Assembly: GCF_021917145.1 (NCBI RefSeq)
Contig: NC_061071.1
Coordinates: 5,227,689-5,291,688 of the forward strand
Source of the DNA: Hypomesus transpacificus
Taxonomy: Eukaryota > Chordata > Actinopteri > Osmeriformes > Osmeridae
Direction: 5' to 3'
Length of the DNA stretch: 64,000 nucleotides
Shown: piece by piece, positions 35,687 through 46,540 of the stretch
How the letters are laid out: the number at the start of each line of letters is the position of its first letter
How positions within the stretch are numbered: the stretch's first letter is position 1
Program-made: the position numbers and the translations under genes
The notes under the pieces: generated by a model
Seen by the model: the letters and a program-made list of their open reading frames with translations, nothing else
What the model was told of the DNA's origin: nothing
Databases searched by the model: none

Positions 35687-38600
35687 TTATTTCTTTTTTT
35701 GCTCCTCCAGCCACTGCTCTCTGGACAGAGTCTCTGCAGAGGGGCAGTAAACAGTCCCCTTATACTGGCTGTGGCCAGTCTCTGCCGTTCTGTTCTGGCC
35801 ACACCTCCAGCATTTGTTGGCCTCCACTCTCCTCTGGTGGGCACGGGGAGCTGGACCAGGAGCAGGACGAAGCTGGGGAAGGTTGGTGGTGCAGGAAGAG
35901 GGTGGGACAAAACGCAGGGCTTGGGGGACCATCAATGGAGAGGGGGCAGAGGGTGCCCTCATACCAGGGGCTCGGGAGACAAACACCACAGTGGGGACGG
36001 CAGCAGGGCGAGGGGCAATGGTGGTAGGGCGGGGCATGATAGGGATGGGAGTGGGGGCTCCAAGGGCAGCTGAAGGGCCAGGGAAGAGCTGCCTCTGGGC
36101 TGCCAGCCTTGGTCGGACCGCTGGAGGTGGTGCTGTGGCTGCATATGTTGCCCGCCTCTTGGTCTTTGCCTGCCCTGCTGTGCTCTGCGGCAGGTGGTAG
36201 GTGTGGGCTGCTCCCTGGGGTTGAGGTGGAGCAACAGCAGGGCGGACGTTGGCAGGCGGGAGAGGCTCGGTAGCCACAGACAGAGGACCTGGCAAGTTTA
36301 TGCCCTGCTGCAGCACAGCCAGATCCTGCCTCTTCACCCTCCGGTTGTACCACTGGGAGAGGGTCGACTGGTTCACCTCCACCAGCTGCAGGGTGGTGCC
36401 CTGCATGATGGCCCCATTGCCCAGGATGAGCTGCCGAACCTTGCGGTAGTCCTGCAGGATCAGAGTCCACCTGGACATGCTGCTCTTCCCCTGCTTCCTG
36501 GGACTCTTGTGGATGTCCGAGAGCCGGACGAAGATGGCCTCCACAAGGCGGCAGCAGTCTGGCCACTGAGCAGGCGAACCAGTGGACCCCAGGACACACC
36601 TCTCCACACTCTCCACACCTGGCGTGAACTCCACCTTTTTTTTGTGGCGGAACCTTCCCTTTATCAGCCTGTCCAGGTGCCGCGCAGCAAACACGACCCT
36701 CTGCTTGTCGTAATCCAGCAGGTCTTGCCACAGCCCCACAATGTTGCTGACCTAAGAAGGAAAGAAAACATATATTTTATATGTTTATATATTATAAATA
36801 TATAAACAAATATCTGTTGTACAATGAATGTCTTGCTGACCTGCTGGTTATCGAGGGTCATGTTGGTCTGATGCCTCAGCTCCACTAAGCACTCTGCCAG
36901 TCTATCCACCCGATCCATGCCTGGCATGCCATGCTCGTCCACAGCCTGAAACATTGAACAATTTCACATTAGCGCTGAACACCTCATGGCAAAGGTATGT
37001 TATATTGACTGCTGCTGCTGTGTGTTTTATTTGTTTGCTGTCAATTACTGTGTGTTGTTCCTAATAATGAATTGCGCTTGTATTCAGACACTTTCCTAAC
37101 TACTGAACTTGTTAGTGTCTATGAATGACAGTTAATTACTAGTAGAAAGTTAACATACCAGCTGTTCTTCAGGCACCTGTGAGGAGGCACCTGGGACACA
37201 AGGCTGGGTTATGGGGGGAGGCAGGGTGGTAGCTACAGGCATGGGGGTGACAGGCAGAGTGGTGGTGGTGACAGGTAGGATGGAGGTGGTTAGAGACAGG
37301 ATGGTGGAAGGCAGGGTGGAGGAGGTGAGTGGCAGGGTGTTAGAAGGCAGGGTGGAGGAGGTGAGGGGCACGGTGGGGACCACAGGCAGGGTGGTGGAAG
37401 GCAGGGTGGAGGAGGTGAAAGGCAGGGCGGAAGACGGGAGGTCTTCCGAAACACTACCAATAGTGAGGTCCTGTTCGTCATCCTCAAACCCTTCATCCGC
37501 CTGTTCCTCCTCTGTGGCGTGGTCCTCCAGCAGTTGGTCTGTCTCCTCAGAGTCGGGGTCCATGTCCTGCAAGGGCTGCCCTGTCTGCCTAAGCAGGTAG
37601 TTCACCCCAAGCAACTCTCCTGAACATGAACAACAATGCAATGCTAATGAGTATTAAAAAACAGATATGGAACTTACCATGATGCATAAATACTGAGCTC
37701 TCAACAACATCATTATTTGTATTCATATTTGCCCTGAGACTTACCGGTGTACTTTCTCGGCGGGATGAAGGAGGGGACATACTTCCTTCCAAACACCTTC
37801 AGGCTGTTGCTGTTGACGGACTCCAGCACGTCCCCCGCGTACGTCAACAGCGCCATGCGCTTGGTGGTGATGGAGGCCGCTGCCCGGTTCTGGTTCCACC
37901 TGTTCAGGCCTTCCAGGAGGTACAGCTGGAAGTTGAGCAGGTTTGCACTCGTTCCTAAAAAAAAAAGAGAACGTGAACAATGATTAACAAGGCTATTTGA
38001 ATATAATTTCATTATTAAGAATAATGTTTAGATGAAGATCTACACCAACCTGGAATAAACCTGTTCAGGTGGCAGTGGAAGGACTCCAAGGAGGTGGAGC
38101 CTCTTGCACACCTGTATGTGGTCAGCTGGATCCCCTCCCTGGTGGAACTGCCTGTCTCAGTGTACAGGAGTACACCTGGCACATCCTGGATGCACTTCAC
38201 GTGCCTCTTCTGGGTGCGCCAGATGTGCTCCATCTTAGGCTGGTCCAGCAGCGGAACCCCGAGCAGGTCTCTCCCCTTCTCCCCCATCAGCTCCTGCAGC
38301 AGCTGCTCAATGCGGAGGACCGTGGCGTCCACTCCACGTGTCCTCCGCCTGCAGAACTGGGACAGCTCAGCCTTGGTGATGGCCTTGTCCACCATGTCAC
38401 TGGTGATGAGGGGCACACCCTCCCTTTTGAGCTGCTCCCTCTTCACCCTGCGCAGTAGGGCTACGTCTGCTGCGTCCCACTCGAACAGGCACACAGACAG
38501 GCGGCTCATGAAGAGGGGGTACAGGGCATGGGCATCGGTGGTGCATCCCACGGCCAGCCGTCGCATAAAATGCCAGATGTCCAGCCTTATTTTCAGGTCA

Positions 38601-41530
38601 GGCCACCCACCAAACCTGGCCTGAAGCTTGGTCTCCCCCTCCTCTGAGCAGCAGCCACAGTCCACATAGAGCAGGACCGGGGGAGCTGCACCTGCCTGGG
38701 TGTACCTCTCAATGAGGCCAGAGACCATCGGGTCCAGCCCCGGTCCCTCCTGGGCAGTCAGGACACTGATGAGGACCTGGCCGATCTCATTCCCCACCGA
38801 GGTCACCCAGAATGCAGTCCCCTTTGCTGCACCAGCCAGCTTCTTTGTCATCTGAAATGACAAAATTCACACAGAAAACTTCATGAGAGGTTTCAAAAGA
38901 AAGTCTGTTAAATAAACACAGAAGTGTATTTATTTATTTATGTATTACTGCAGTCTAATCAAAGGCATGGATGTGTGTGTGTATGTGTGCTTGTAAGAAT
39001 ACAAATCATTGAGGTTTCATGTTTTCATTGTGTTGTACATAATTTACACCATGGATTTTCTTCATCCTATTACCTTTTTGGTGGAGTCCATCTTCAAAAT
39101 GTTACCAAAGGTTGACGTGATGGACGCCTTTATATGGTCCATCCGGCTGATGATGTCCCTGCCGTACACCGACAGCACCCACCGGCTGGTTGGGACATCG
39201 AGGGGCTGTGGAGGTTCCTGGCAGGTCACTGGGAAGAGGCTGGGCTGGTCAACGAAGGCCGCACACTCCCCCAAGTAGTCGGCCAGGCGGTCCAACCACT
39301 CCTCCCCATGGTTCTCCCGCAGCTGCTTCACCAGGCACGCCGGGCTATTGCCGAGGGTCCGTTCCCGCAACATGCGGATGACCCGTATGTCACAAGCATA
39401 CCTTGAAGAAAAGACAGATAAGTTTCAAGAACTTGTTCAATTATGTAAGGACCTGCAGCAGGCATTATCAGAAAATGATTGTAGATTTTTAACTCACAAG
39501 CGTGTCAGGATCATCCTGAACTTCCTCCTGTGAGGCAGGTCCAGCTGGTCCAGGACAGCCTGACTGGTTGCCAGATGGGTCAGGCGACACACAGTGCACC
39601 TGAGTGTCTCCGTCACCATCAGGTAGTAGCGGTCCACGTCCAGGACCTTACGCACCCTCTTGTGCACACCATACCCCGTCAGCTGCTTCCCACAGGTTTG
39701 GCAGACTACCCTCACTTTCCACAAGTGATAGGGCATCCATACCAAGAGCCTGTGGGCAAAAAAGCGGTCCGGTGTTGGAGCCTGGTGGTATATCAGGGCA
39801 GAGGCTGGTGGCTCATACCAGAGCTTCAAGTTCAAACGCAGCTTGCCAGACTGAAAAAGGGTGGACGCAATCCACCGTTGGTCCTGAACTGGGATCGTCT
39901 CCTTCATTCTGACAGGAAGCCAGAAGTCAGGAGTTGGACCAGGAGCAGGGCCAGGAGCAGGGCCAGGAGCAGCAAGCTCATCCTCATCATGCACATCCTG
40001 TTACAAAACAAGAGAAATAAATATATTTATAAAAACAGAATAGCCCAATCATATGAGAACAACCTCATCTTATAAAACTAAAACAGTTCCAAGAACACAA
40101 CACTTACAGCAGCCATTGCAGGGCTGGTGCTGGTCTCTGAGACAACAGTGCTGAGGCTGGAAGCTGTGCTGGGCCTCACAGAGGTCATCGCAGGGCTGGA
40201 GCGAGAAGTTGTCCTCATGGAGGCTTTGTAGGGGGTGGATGGGGGCTTTGAGAGCGGTGATTCCGTCCTCACAAAAGCCACGGCAGGGCTTGATGGTGTT
40301 CTGGGCCTCACAGAGGCCATAGGGGAACCGAAGCCAGGTGGGGGGGTCCTCACAGAGGCTGTAGGGGAACCAAAGCCAGGTGGGGTGGTCCTCACAGAGG
40401 CCATGGGTGAGCTGGCAGTGGCCTGGGTGTCTCCTGTCATGGTGGGTGGACTGGACAGAGGCTGGGAGAAGGATGGGGGGAAGCATTTGTAAAAAGTAGA
40501 AATCAATGGACTCAAATCAAGCTCTTAAGATTTAGGTTTGCTCATATTAACCTATAAATATGTATTATATTATATTTACATATAATCATATTTACCTTTG
40601 CTTTCCTAACCACATTCACATTTGGCTTTGCAGCAGCGCCATGTGAGCCTCCAAATCGTGGTTTAGAAAACTGTGGTGACAATTAGAGCATTTATCAAAG
40701 GAATACATTGTAAACCTGAAATGCTCTTCCATTTTGCCATCATCATATGTAATCAGTGGTTGTCCATATTTGAAAGCTTGTATGACAATAATATTGAAAT
40801 ACTCACCATGGACAAATTCAGTGTGGGCCGTGCTGGGACATGGGCTGAGGCAGAGGCTGAGGCCATTCCCAGTGGAGGAGGGGCAGAGGCAGAGGCTGAG
40901 GTAGAGGCTGTTCCCAGTGGGGGAGGGGCAGCACAGGTAGAGGTCTCTGCCACAGTTTGCCCAGTGGTTGGCTGTATTAAGGACAGAGAGATCCATGTCA
41001 GACATCACATTACTGAGCACATCACATAGTGATTCTTTTAGTGTTTTGGTGTCAAGAAGTCTCATTCACATTACCTTTGGGTTGTGAAAGCCACAAGCAC
41101 ACTGCTGTGTCCCACCAAACAGCATTCTTTGACCCCCTGACTGTAACGGGCACTTCTCAATCTGTTCCAAATAAAACAAACACTTTTTTAAAGAAAACAA
41201 CCCAATAGAAATGGAGCGTTTTGACATATCTTCTATTGGTGACTAAACATGACATTGACACTGAAGTTGCTGTTCATTATGTTTATCAAGGTCCCATACT
41301 GTGACTGGTATTTCTGGCAATTCAGTAATCTTTTATAGGCCATCAGAATTTTTTTTCTGTGATCTTTTGCTCATTTTATATACCTTTTGAAAGAGGTCAT
41401 ACCACCTCTTCTGTCTTGGGGCTGGCCTGTTGCCTGCATCAGCAGGCCAAACCCCAGAGCTGGCAAACCTCCTCAAACGGGACATCCATTCCCCATCCCC
41501 CATTCCTTTGTGGCTCTTTGAACTCGACAT
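35687..41530 (-). CDS. Dada-like transposase, copy 1 (about 1,432 aa, 12 coding exons)
   Basis: Coding exons (GT/AG, all in phase) run 41530-41384, 41161-41075, 40971-40807, 40670-40596, 40461-40108, 39997-39498, 39401-39074, 38851-38050, 37954-37745, 37619-37159, 36945-36841 and 36751-35687. A non-coding exon ends at 41983, and the acceptor sits right before the ATG. Residues 50-78 include a CACGFHNPK Cys motif. 79-276 are Pro/Ser/Ala-rich with tandem repeats. 277-443 begin the conserved core with CxxC pairs at 375/378 and 410/413. DDE candidates are D548 (LKMDSTKK), D616 (LYVDCGCC) and E808 (STSLESFH), with D643xxH646 (LDIWHFMRR) as in MuDR/hAT-like folds. An acidic, Thr/Pro repeat region covers 890-1043, and a C-terminal CWRCGQ...H...C zinc knuckle lies near 1400. 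It also resembles uncharacterised fish proteins with a DUF6729-type domain. No break seen. Confidence 0.8.
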
Positions 41531-42049
41531 CTAATAGGTAAAAGGAGCGATTTTTACACTAGTACAATAACATGTATTTATTGTTATAATTAGCTTTTTA
41601 ACATTTCAAATATTTAGCTGGCTACTATTTCCAGAAGAATATTTTTGTACTTGTTCTGGGTCACTTTATTACCACAAGTGAAAAAGTTATATTTATTTCG
41701 TTTTGTCCCCAGTGACATATATTATATATAACAGGTTAAATATTGCTTTTGCTAGTCGGAATAACATCTGTCGCTACAGTAACCTATTAGTAATCCCTTA
41801 TAAAAGTAGCTAGCTAAATGACAGCAATACTACCTGAGGAAATCTACTAACTAGCCTACATGACAAACTCTGAAATGACAAACTCTAATATTCGTGATAT
41901 TACTTGTCATTGACCCGATGAATGCTAACATGTATTGAAATGTCAAACGGATAATTATTTTGATAAGCTATGTATTATTTACCTTTGCGGTGCGCGGTAC
42001 TACAGACAACTTGAAAGAGCGTATCCTTCAATGAATGAACTGACGCGAC

Positions 42050-42250
42050 TACTGTCACTCATCTCACAACTTCGGCGGGGGTCAACCTCGGCGGGGGTCT
42101 CTGGGGTCGTGGACGCCGTTGCTACGGCTCAGCTCGGCGTGACGTAATTGGAGATGTACGTGTTCCGATTGGCGCAATCGGACTGACGCAATTGGACAGT
42201 GAGAATCCGATTGGCCCTCGAACCTTGAACCGAGGTAGCTAATTGGTCGC
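42050..42250 (-). promoter_or_regulatory. Promoter and 5' UTR of Dada-like gene, copy 1
   Basis: Five CCAAT boxes in minus orientation (ATTGG on plus, between 42147 and 42245) and a CRE-like TGACGTAA (about 42139) lie just upstream of a GC-rich leader with a duplicated TCGGCGGGGGTC. The first exon ends at 41983 with donor GTAAAT. It holds a short upstream ORF that closes before the splice. Confidence 0.6.
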
Positions 42251-42395
42251 GATAGCCAGTCGAATGTGCTCCGGGTGCCGCTAATCCCCCACCTTACATG
42301 TGACAACTTTCCTTGGAAGAGTTAAAAACTCCTCAGTCTAGAGTCACAATCTACAATCTGGTTCGACTGCTTACTCGACATCAGTTTGAATCTCA

Positions 42396-42468
42396 CAGGG
42401 AATGCGGGTATCGATTCCGCTGCATATGACAGGCAAAGGAAGCGCTGCAGCATTTGAGCTAACTCGCA
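42396..42468 (-). pseudogene. P slot pseudo-tRNA
   Basis: Consensus P copy. A TTTTT (minus) inside the hairpin GAGTTTTTAACTC lies about 68 nt past its 3' end. Confidence 0.85.
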
Positions 42469-42572
42469 CTTCCATTGCTCCTACCTGGGAGAGTTGAATC
42501 GTCCCACACTTTGGAGCTGCTTTTCCGAAACACGTGCAAAGTTTTTGTGGAACGGAGCTCCATTTTTCAAAG

Positions 42573-42576
42573 AAAA
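42573..42576 (-). terminator. Pol III TTTT terminator after tRNA-Ala(CGC)
   Basis: TTTT on the minus strand, 8 nt past the CGC gene. The same element lies at the same distance (11 to 8 bases below the low coordinate) after every CGC gene, while TGC and AGC genes have none nearby. Confidence 0.8.
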
Positions 42577-42583
42577 CATCTGT

Positions 42584-42656
42584 TGGAGAATGCGGGCATC
42601 GATCCCGCTGCCTCTCGCATGCGAAGCAAGCGCTCTACCACTTGAGCTAATTCCCC
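42584..42656 (-). tRNA. tRNA-Ala (CGC)
   Basis: Array consensus for this slot: GGGGAATTAGCTCAAGTGGT start, anticodon loop TTCGCAT, G3:U70, acceptor GGGGAAT pairing with ATTCTCC. Confidence 0.95.
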
Positions 42657-42819
42657 CATGTTAAGCTCTTCGTTGGGGAACTTGTGAGCGTCAGCATGAG
42701 GACCCAAATTGTATTAGGCCAACCGTGTCTAGGTAGTAGTCGTCCTTCATGCCAATGCGATTCTTGTAAATGTTTCTGTGGGAAGAAGCTAAATCTTGCC
42801 AGTTAAACAGCATTACCTA

Positions 42820-42892
42820 TGGAGGATGCGGGCATCGATCCCGCTACCTCTCGCATGCAAAGCGAGCGCTCTACCATTTGAGCTAATCCCCC
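42820..42892 (-). tRNA. tRNA-Ala (TGC)
   Basis: Consensus. This unit has no fourth slot; the P-side spacer follows directly. Confidence 0.95.
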
Positions 42893-42997
42893 ACCTTACA
42901 TGTGACAACTTTCCTTGGAAGAGTTAAAAACTCCTCAGCCTTGAGTCACAATCTACAATCTGGTTCGACTGCTTACTCGACATCAGTTTGAATCTCA

Positions 42998-43070
42998 CAG
43001 GGAATGCGGGTATCGATTCCGCTGCATATGACAGGCAAAGGAAGCGCTGCAGCATTTGAGCTAACTCGCA
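42998..43070 (-). pseudogene. P slot pseudo-tRNA
   Basis: Consensus P copy. Confidence 0.85.
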
Positions 43071-43185
43071 CTTCCATTGCTCCTACCTGGGAGAGTTGAA
43101 TCGTCCCACACTTTGGAGCTGCTTTTCCGAAACACGTGCAAAGTTTTTGTGGAACGGAGCTCCATTTTTCAAAGAAAACATCTGT

Positions 43186-43258
43186 TGGAGAATGCGGGCA
43201 TCGATCCCGCTGCCTCTCGCATGCGAAGCAAGCGCTCTACCACTTGAGCTAATTCCCC
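43186..43258 (-). tRNA. tRNA-Ala (CGC)
   Basis: Consensus CGC copy with TTTT 8 nt downstream. Confidence 0.95.
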
Positions 43259-43421
43259 CATGTTAAGCTCTTCGTTGGGGAACTTGTGAGCGTCAGCATG
43301 AGGACCCAAATTGTATTAGGCCAACCGTGTCTAGGTAGTAGTCGTCCTTCATGCCAATGCGATTCTTATAAATGTTTCTGTGGGAAGAAGCTAAATCTTG
43401 CCAGTTAAACAGCATTACCTA

Positions 43422-43494
43422 TGGAGGATGCGGGCATCGATCCCGCTACCTCTCGCATGCAAAGCGAGCGCTCTACCATTTGAGCTAATCCCCC
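43422..43494 (-). tRNA. tRNA-Ala (TGC)
   Basis: Consensus, TGC slot. Confidence 0.95.
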
Positions 43495-43638
43495 AATGGT
43501 AAGCTCCTCTTTGGGAAACTTGTGATCGTCACTATTAGGACAACCGTGTACGTAATAGTCATCCTTCATGCCAATACGATTCTTGTAAATGTTTCTGTGG
43601 AAAGAAGCTAAATCTTGCCAGTTAAACAGCATCACCTA

Positions 43639-43711
43639 TGGAGGATGCGGGCATCGATCCCGCTACCTCTCGCATGCAAAGCGAGCGCTCTACCATTTGA
43701 GCTAATCCCCC
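43639..43711 (-). tRNA. tRNA-Ala (TGC) in fourth slot
   Basis: The slot that is AGC elsewhere carries TGC here; otherwise consensus. The spacer before the TGC slot reads GTGTACGTAATAG (two bases shorter). Confidence 0.95.
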
Positions 43712-43816
43712 ACCTTACATGTGACAACTTTCCTTGGAAGAGTTAAAAACTCCTCAGTCTTGAGTCACAATCTACAATCTGGTTCGACTGCTTACTCGAC
43801 ATCAGTTTGAATCTCA

Positions 43817-43889
43817 CAGGGAATGCGGGTATCGATTCCGCTGCATATGACAGGCAAAGGAAGCGCTGCAGCATTTGAGCTAACTCGCA
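43817..43889 (-). pseudogene. P slot pseudo-tRNA
   Basis: Consensus P copy. Confidence 0.85.
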
Positions 43890-44004
43890 CTTCCATTGCT
43901 CCTACCTGGGAGAGTTGAATCGTCCCACACTTTGGAGCTGCTTTTCCGAAACACGTGCAAAGTTTTTGTGGAACGGAGCTCCATTTTTCAAAGAAAACAT
44001 CTGT

Positions 44005-44077
44005 TGGAGAATGCGGGCATCGATCCCGCTGCCTCTCGCATGCGAAGCAAGCGCTCTACCACTTGAGCTAATTCCCC
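44005..44077 (-). tRNA. tRNA-Ala (CGC)
   Basis: Consensus CGC copy. Confidence 0.95.
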
Positions 44078-44240
44078 CATGTTAAGCTCTTCGTTGGGGA
44101 ACTTGTGAGCGTCAGCATGAGGACCCAAATTGTATTAGGCCAACCGTGTCTAGGTAGTAGTCGTCCTTCATGCCAATGCGATTCTTGTAAATGTTTCTGT
44201 GGGAAGAAGCTAAATCTTGCCAGTTAAACAGCATTACCTA

Positions 44241-44313
44241 TGGAGGATGCGGGCATCGATCCCGCTACCTCTCGCATGCAAAGCGAGCGCTCTACCATTT
44301 GAGCTAATCCCCC
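44241..44313 (-). tRNA. tRNA-Ala (TGC)
   Basis: Consensus, TGC slot. Confidence 0.95.
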
Positions 44314-44459
44314 AATGGTAAGCTCCTCTTTGGGAAACTTGTGATCGTCACTATTAGGACAACCGTGTCTACGTAATAGTCATCCTTCATGCCAATACGA
44401 TTCTTGTAAATGTTTCTGTGGAAAGAAGCTAAATCTTGCCAGTTAAACAGCATTACCTA

Positions 44460-44532
44460 TGGAGGATGCGGGCATCGATCCCGCTACCTCTCGCATGCAA
44501 AGCGAGCGCTCTACCATTTGAGCTAATCCCCC
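44460..44532 (-). tRNA. tRNA-Ala (TGC) in fourth slot
   Basis: Consensus body. The preceding spacer base pattern (CATTACC) is that of the TGC slot, suggesting conversion from it. Confidence 0.95.
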
Positions 44533-44637
44533 ACCTTACATGTGACAACTTTCCTTGGAAGAGTTAAAAACTCCTCAGTCTTGAGTCACAATCTACAATC
44601 TGGTTCGACTGCTTACTCGACATCAGTTTGAATCTCA

Positions 44638-44710
44638 CAGGGAATGCGGGTATCGATTCCGCTGCATATGACAGGCAAAGGAAGCGCTGCAGCATTTGAG
44701 CTAACTCGCA
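44638..44710 (-). pseudogene. P slot pseudo-tRNA
   Basis: Consensus P copy. Confidence 0.85.
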
Positions 44711-44825
44711 CTTCCATTGCTCCTACCTGGGAGAGTTGAATCGTCCCACACTTTGGAGCTGCTTTTCCGAAACACGTGCAAAGTTTTTGTGGAACGGAGC
44801 TCCATTTTTCAAAGAAAACATCTGT

Positions 44826-44898
44826 TGGAGAATGCGGGCATCGATCCCGCTGCCTCTCGCATGCGAAGCAAGCGCTCTACCACTTGAGCTAATTCCCC
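44826..44898 (-). tRNA. tRNA-Ala (CGC)
   Basis: Consensus CGC copy. Confidence 0.95.
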
Positions 44899-45061
44899 CA
44901 TGTTAAGCTCTTCGTTGGGGAACTTGTGAGCGTCAGCATGAGGACCCAAATTGTATTAGGCCAACCGTGTCTAGGTAGTAGTCGTCCTTCATGCCAATGC
45001 GATTCTTGTAAATGTTTCTGTGGAAAGAAGCTAAATCTTGCCAGTTAAACAGCATTACCTA

Positions 45062-45134
45062 TGGAGGATGCGGGCATCGATCCCGCTACCTCTCGCATGC
45101 AAAGCGAGCGCTCTACCATTTGAGCTAATCCCCC
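45062..45134 (-). tRNA. tRNA-Ala (TGC)
   Basis: Consensus, TGC slot. Confidence 0.95.
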
Positions 45135-45280
45135 AATGGTCAGCTCCTCTTTGGGAAACTTGTGATCGTCACTATTAGGACAACCGTGTCTACGTAATAG
45201 TCATCCTTCATGCCAATACGATTCTTGTAAATGTTTCTGTGGAAAGAAGCTAAATCTTGCCAGTTAAACAGCATCACCTA

Positions 45281-45353
45281 TGGAGGATGCGGGCATCGAT
45301 CCCGCTACCTCTCGCATGCAAAGGGAGCGCTCTACCATTTGAGCTAATCCCCC
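45281..45353 (-). tRNA. tRNA-Ala (TGC), anticodon-stem mismatch
   Basis: Fourth slot. One change puts C opposite C in the anticodon stem (CTCCC against GCGAG); shared with the copy at 46102. Confidence 0.8.
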
Positions 45354-45458
45354 ACCTTACATGTGACAACTTTCCTTGGAAGAGTTAAAAACTCCTCAGT
45401 CTTGAGTCACAATCTACAATCTGGTTCGACTGCTTACTCGACATCAGTTTGAATCTCA

Positions 45459-45531
45459 CAGGGAATGCGGGTATCGATTCCGCTGCATATGACAGGCAAA
45501 GGAAGCGCTGCAGCATTTGAGCTAACTCGCA
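45459..45531 (-). pseudogene. P slot pseudo-tRNA
   Basis: Consensus P copy. Confidence 0.85.
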
Positions 45532-45646
45532 CTTCCATTGCTCCTACCTGGGAGAGTTGAATCGTCCCACACTTTGGAGCTGCTTTTCCGAAACACGTGC
45601 AAAGTTTTTGTGGAACGGAGCTCCATTTTTCAAAGAAAACATCTGT

Positions 45647-45719
45647 TGGAGAATGCGGGCATCGATCCCGCTGCCTCTCGCATGCGAAGCAAGCGCTCTA
45701 CCACTTGAGCTAATTCCCC
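45647..45719 (-). tRNA. tRNA-Ala (CGC)
   Basis: Consensus CGC copy. Confidence 0.95.
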
Positions 45720-45882
45720 CATGTTAAGCTCTTCGTTGGGGAACTTGTGAGCGTCAGCATGAGGACCCAAATTGTATTAGGCCAACCGTGTCTAGGTAGT
45801 AGTCGTCCTTCATGCCAATACGATTCTTGTAAATATTTCTGTGGAAAGAAGCTAAATCTTGCCAGTTAAACAGCATCACCTA

Positions 45883-45955
45883 TGGAGGATGCGGGCATCG
45901 ATCCCGCTACCTCTCGCATGCAAAGCGAGCGCTCTACCATTTGAGCTAATCCCCC
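45883..45955 (-). tRNA. tRNA-Ala (TGC)
   Basis: Consensus body; the spacer on its 3' side (CATCACC, ATATTTCTG) is of hybrid fourth-slot type. Confidence 0.95.
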
Positions 45956-46101
45956 AATGGTCAGCTCCTCTTTGGGAAACTTGTGATCGTCACTATTAGG
46001 ACAACCGTGTCTACGTAATAGTCATCCTTCATGCCAATACGATTCTTGTAAATGTTTCTGTGGAAAGAAGCTAAATCTTGCCAGTTAAACAGCATCACCT
46101 A

Positions 46102-46174
46102 TGGAGGATGCGGGCATCGATCCCGCTACCTCTCGCATGCAAAGGGAGCGCTCTACCATTTGAGCTAATCCCCC
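46102..46174 (-). tRNA. tRNA-Ala (TGC), anticodon-stem mismatch
   Basis: Fourth slot, same stem change as 45281, exactly 821 bp away: a recently duplicated unit. Confidence 0.8.
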
Positions 46175-46279
46175 ACCTTACATGTGACAACTTTCCTTGG
46201 AAGAGTTAAAAACTCCTCAGTCTTGAGTCACAATCTACAATCTGGTTCGACTGCTTACTCGACATCAGTTTGAATCTCA

Positions 46280-46352
46280 CAGGGAATGCGGGTATCGATT
46301 CCGCTGCATATGACAGGCAAAGGAAGCGCTGCAGCATTTGAGCTAACTCGCA
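46280..46352 (-). pseudogene. P slot pseudo-tRNA
   Basis: Consensus P copy. Confidence 0.85.
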
Positions 46353-46467
46353 CTTCCATTGCTCCTACCTGGGAGAGTTGAATCGTCCCACACTTTGGAG
46401 CTGCTTTTCCGAAACACGTGCAAAGTTTTTGTGGAACGGAGCTCCATTTTTCAAAGAAAACATCTGT

Positions 46468-46540
46468 TGGAGAATGCGGGCATCGATCCCGCTGCCTCTC
46501 GCATGCGAAGCAAGCGCTCTACCACTTGAGCTAATTCCCC
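46468..46540 (-). tRNA. tRNA-Ala (CGC)
   Basis: Consensus CGC copy. Confidence 0.95.

Larger units (their letters stand above)
34681..42277 (-). mobile_element. Dada-like DNA transposon, copy 1 (7,597 bp)
   Basis: Both boundaries are set by the interrupted tRNA-Ala gene and the 6-bp repeat CCGCTA (34675-34680 and 42278-42283). The left end starts AAGCTGGGGAACAATCG and the right end finishes GCTCCGGGTGCC; no terminal inverted repeat is visible. Contents from left: a purine tract (34703-34800), about 880 bp of AT-rich sequence, the transposase-type gene (minus), and a CCAAT-rich promoter at the right end. Dada is the only DNA-transposon superfamily I know that targets tRNA and snRNA genes with 6-7 bp duplications. 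The assignment rests on that and on the DDE pattern. Confidence 0.8.

Noticed and set aside
36194-36805. Plus-strand frame of about 200 residues, repeated at 49128-49739
   Set aside because: Antisense shadow of the last, GC-rich exon of the Dada-like gene; no recognisable domain.
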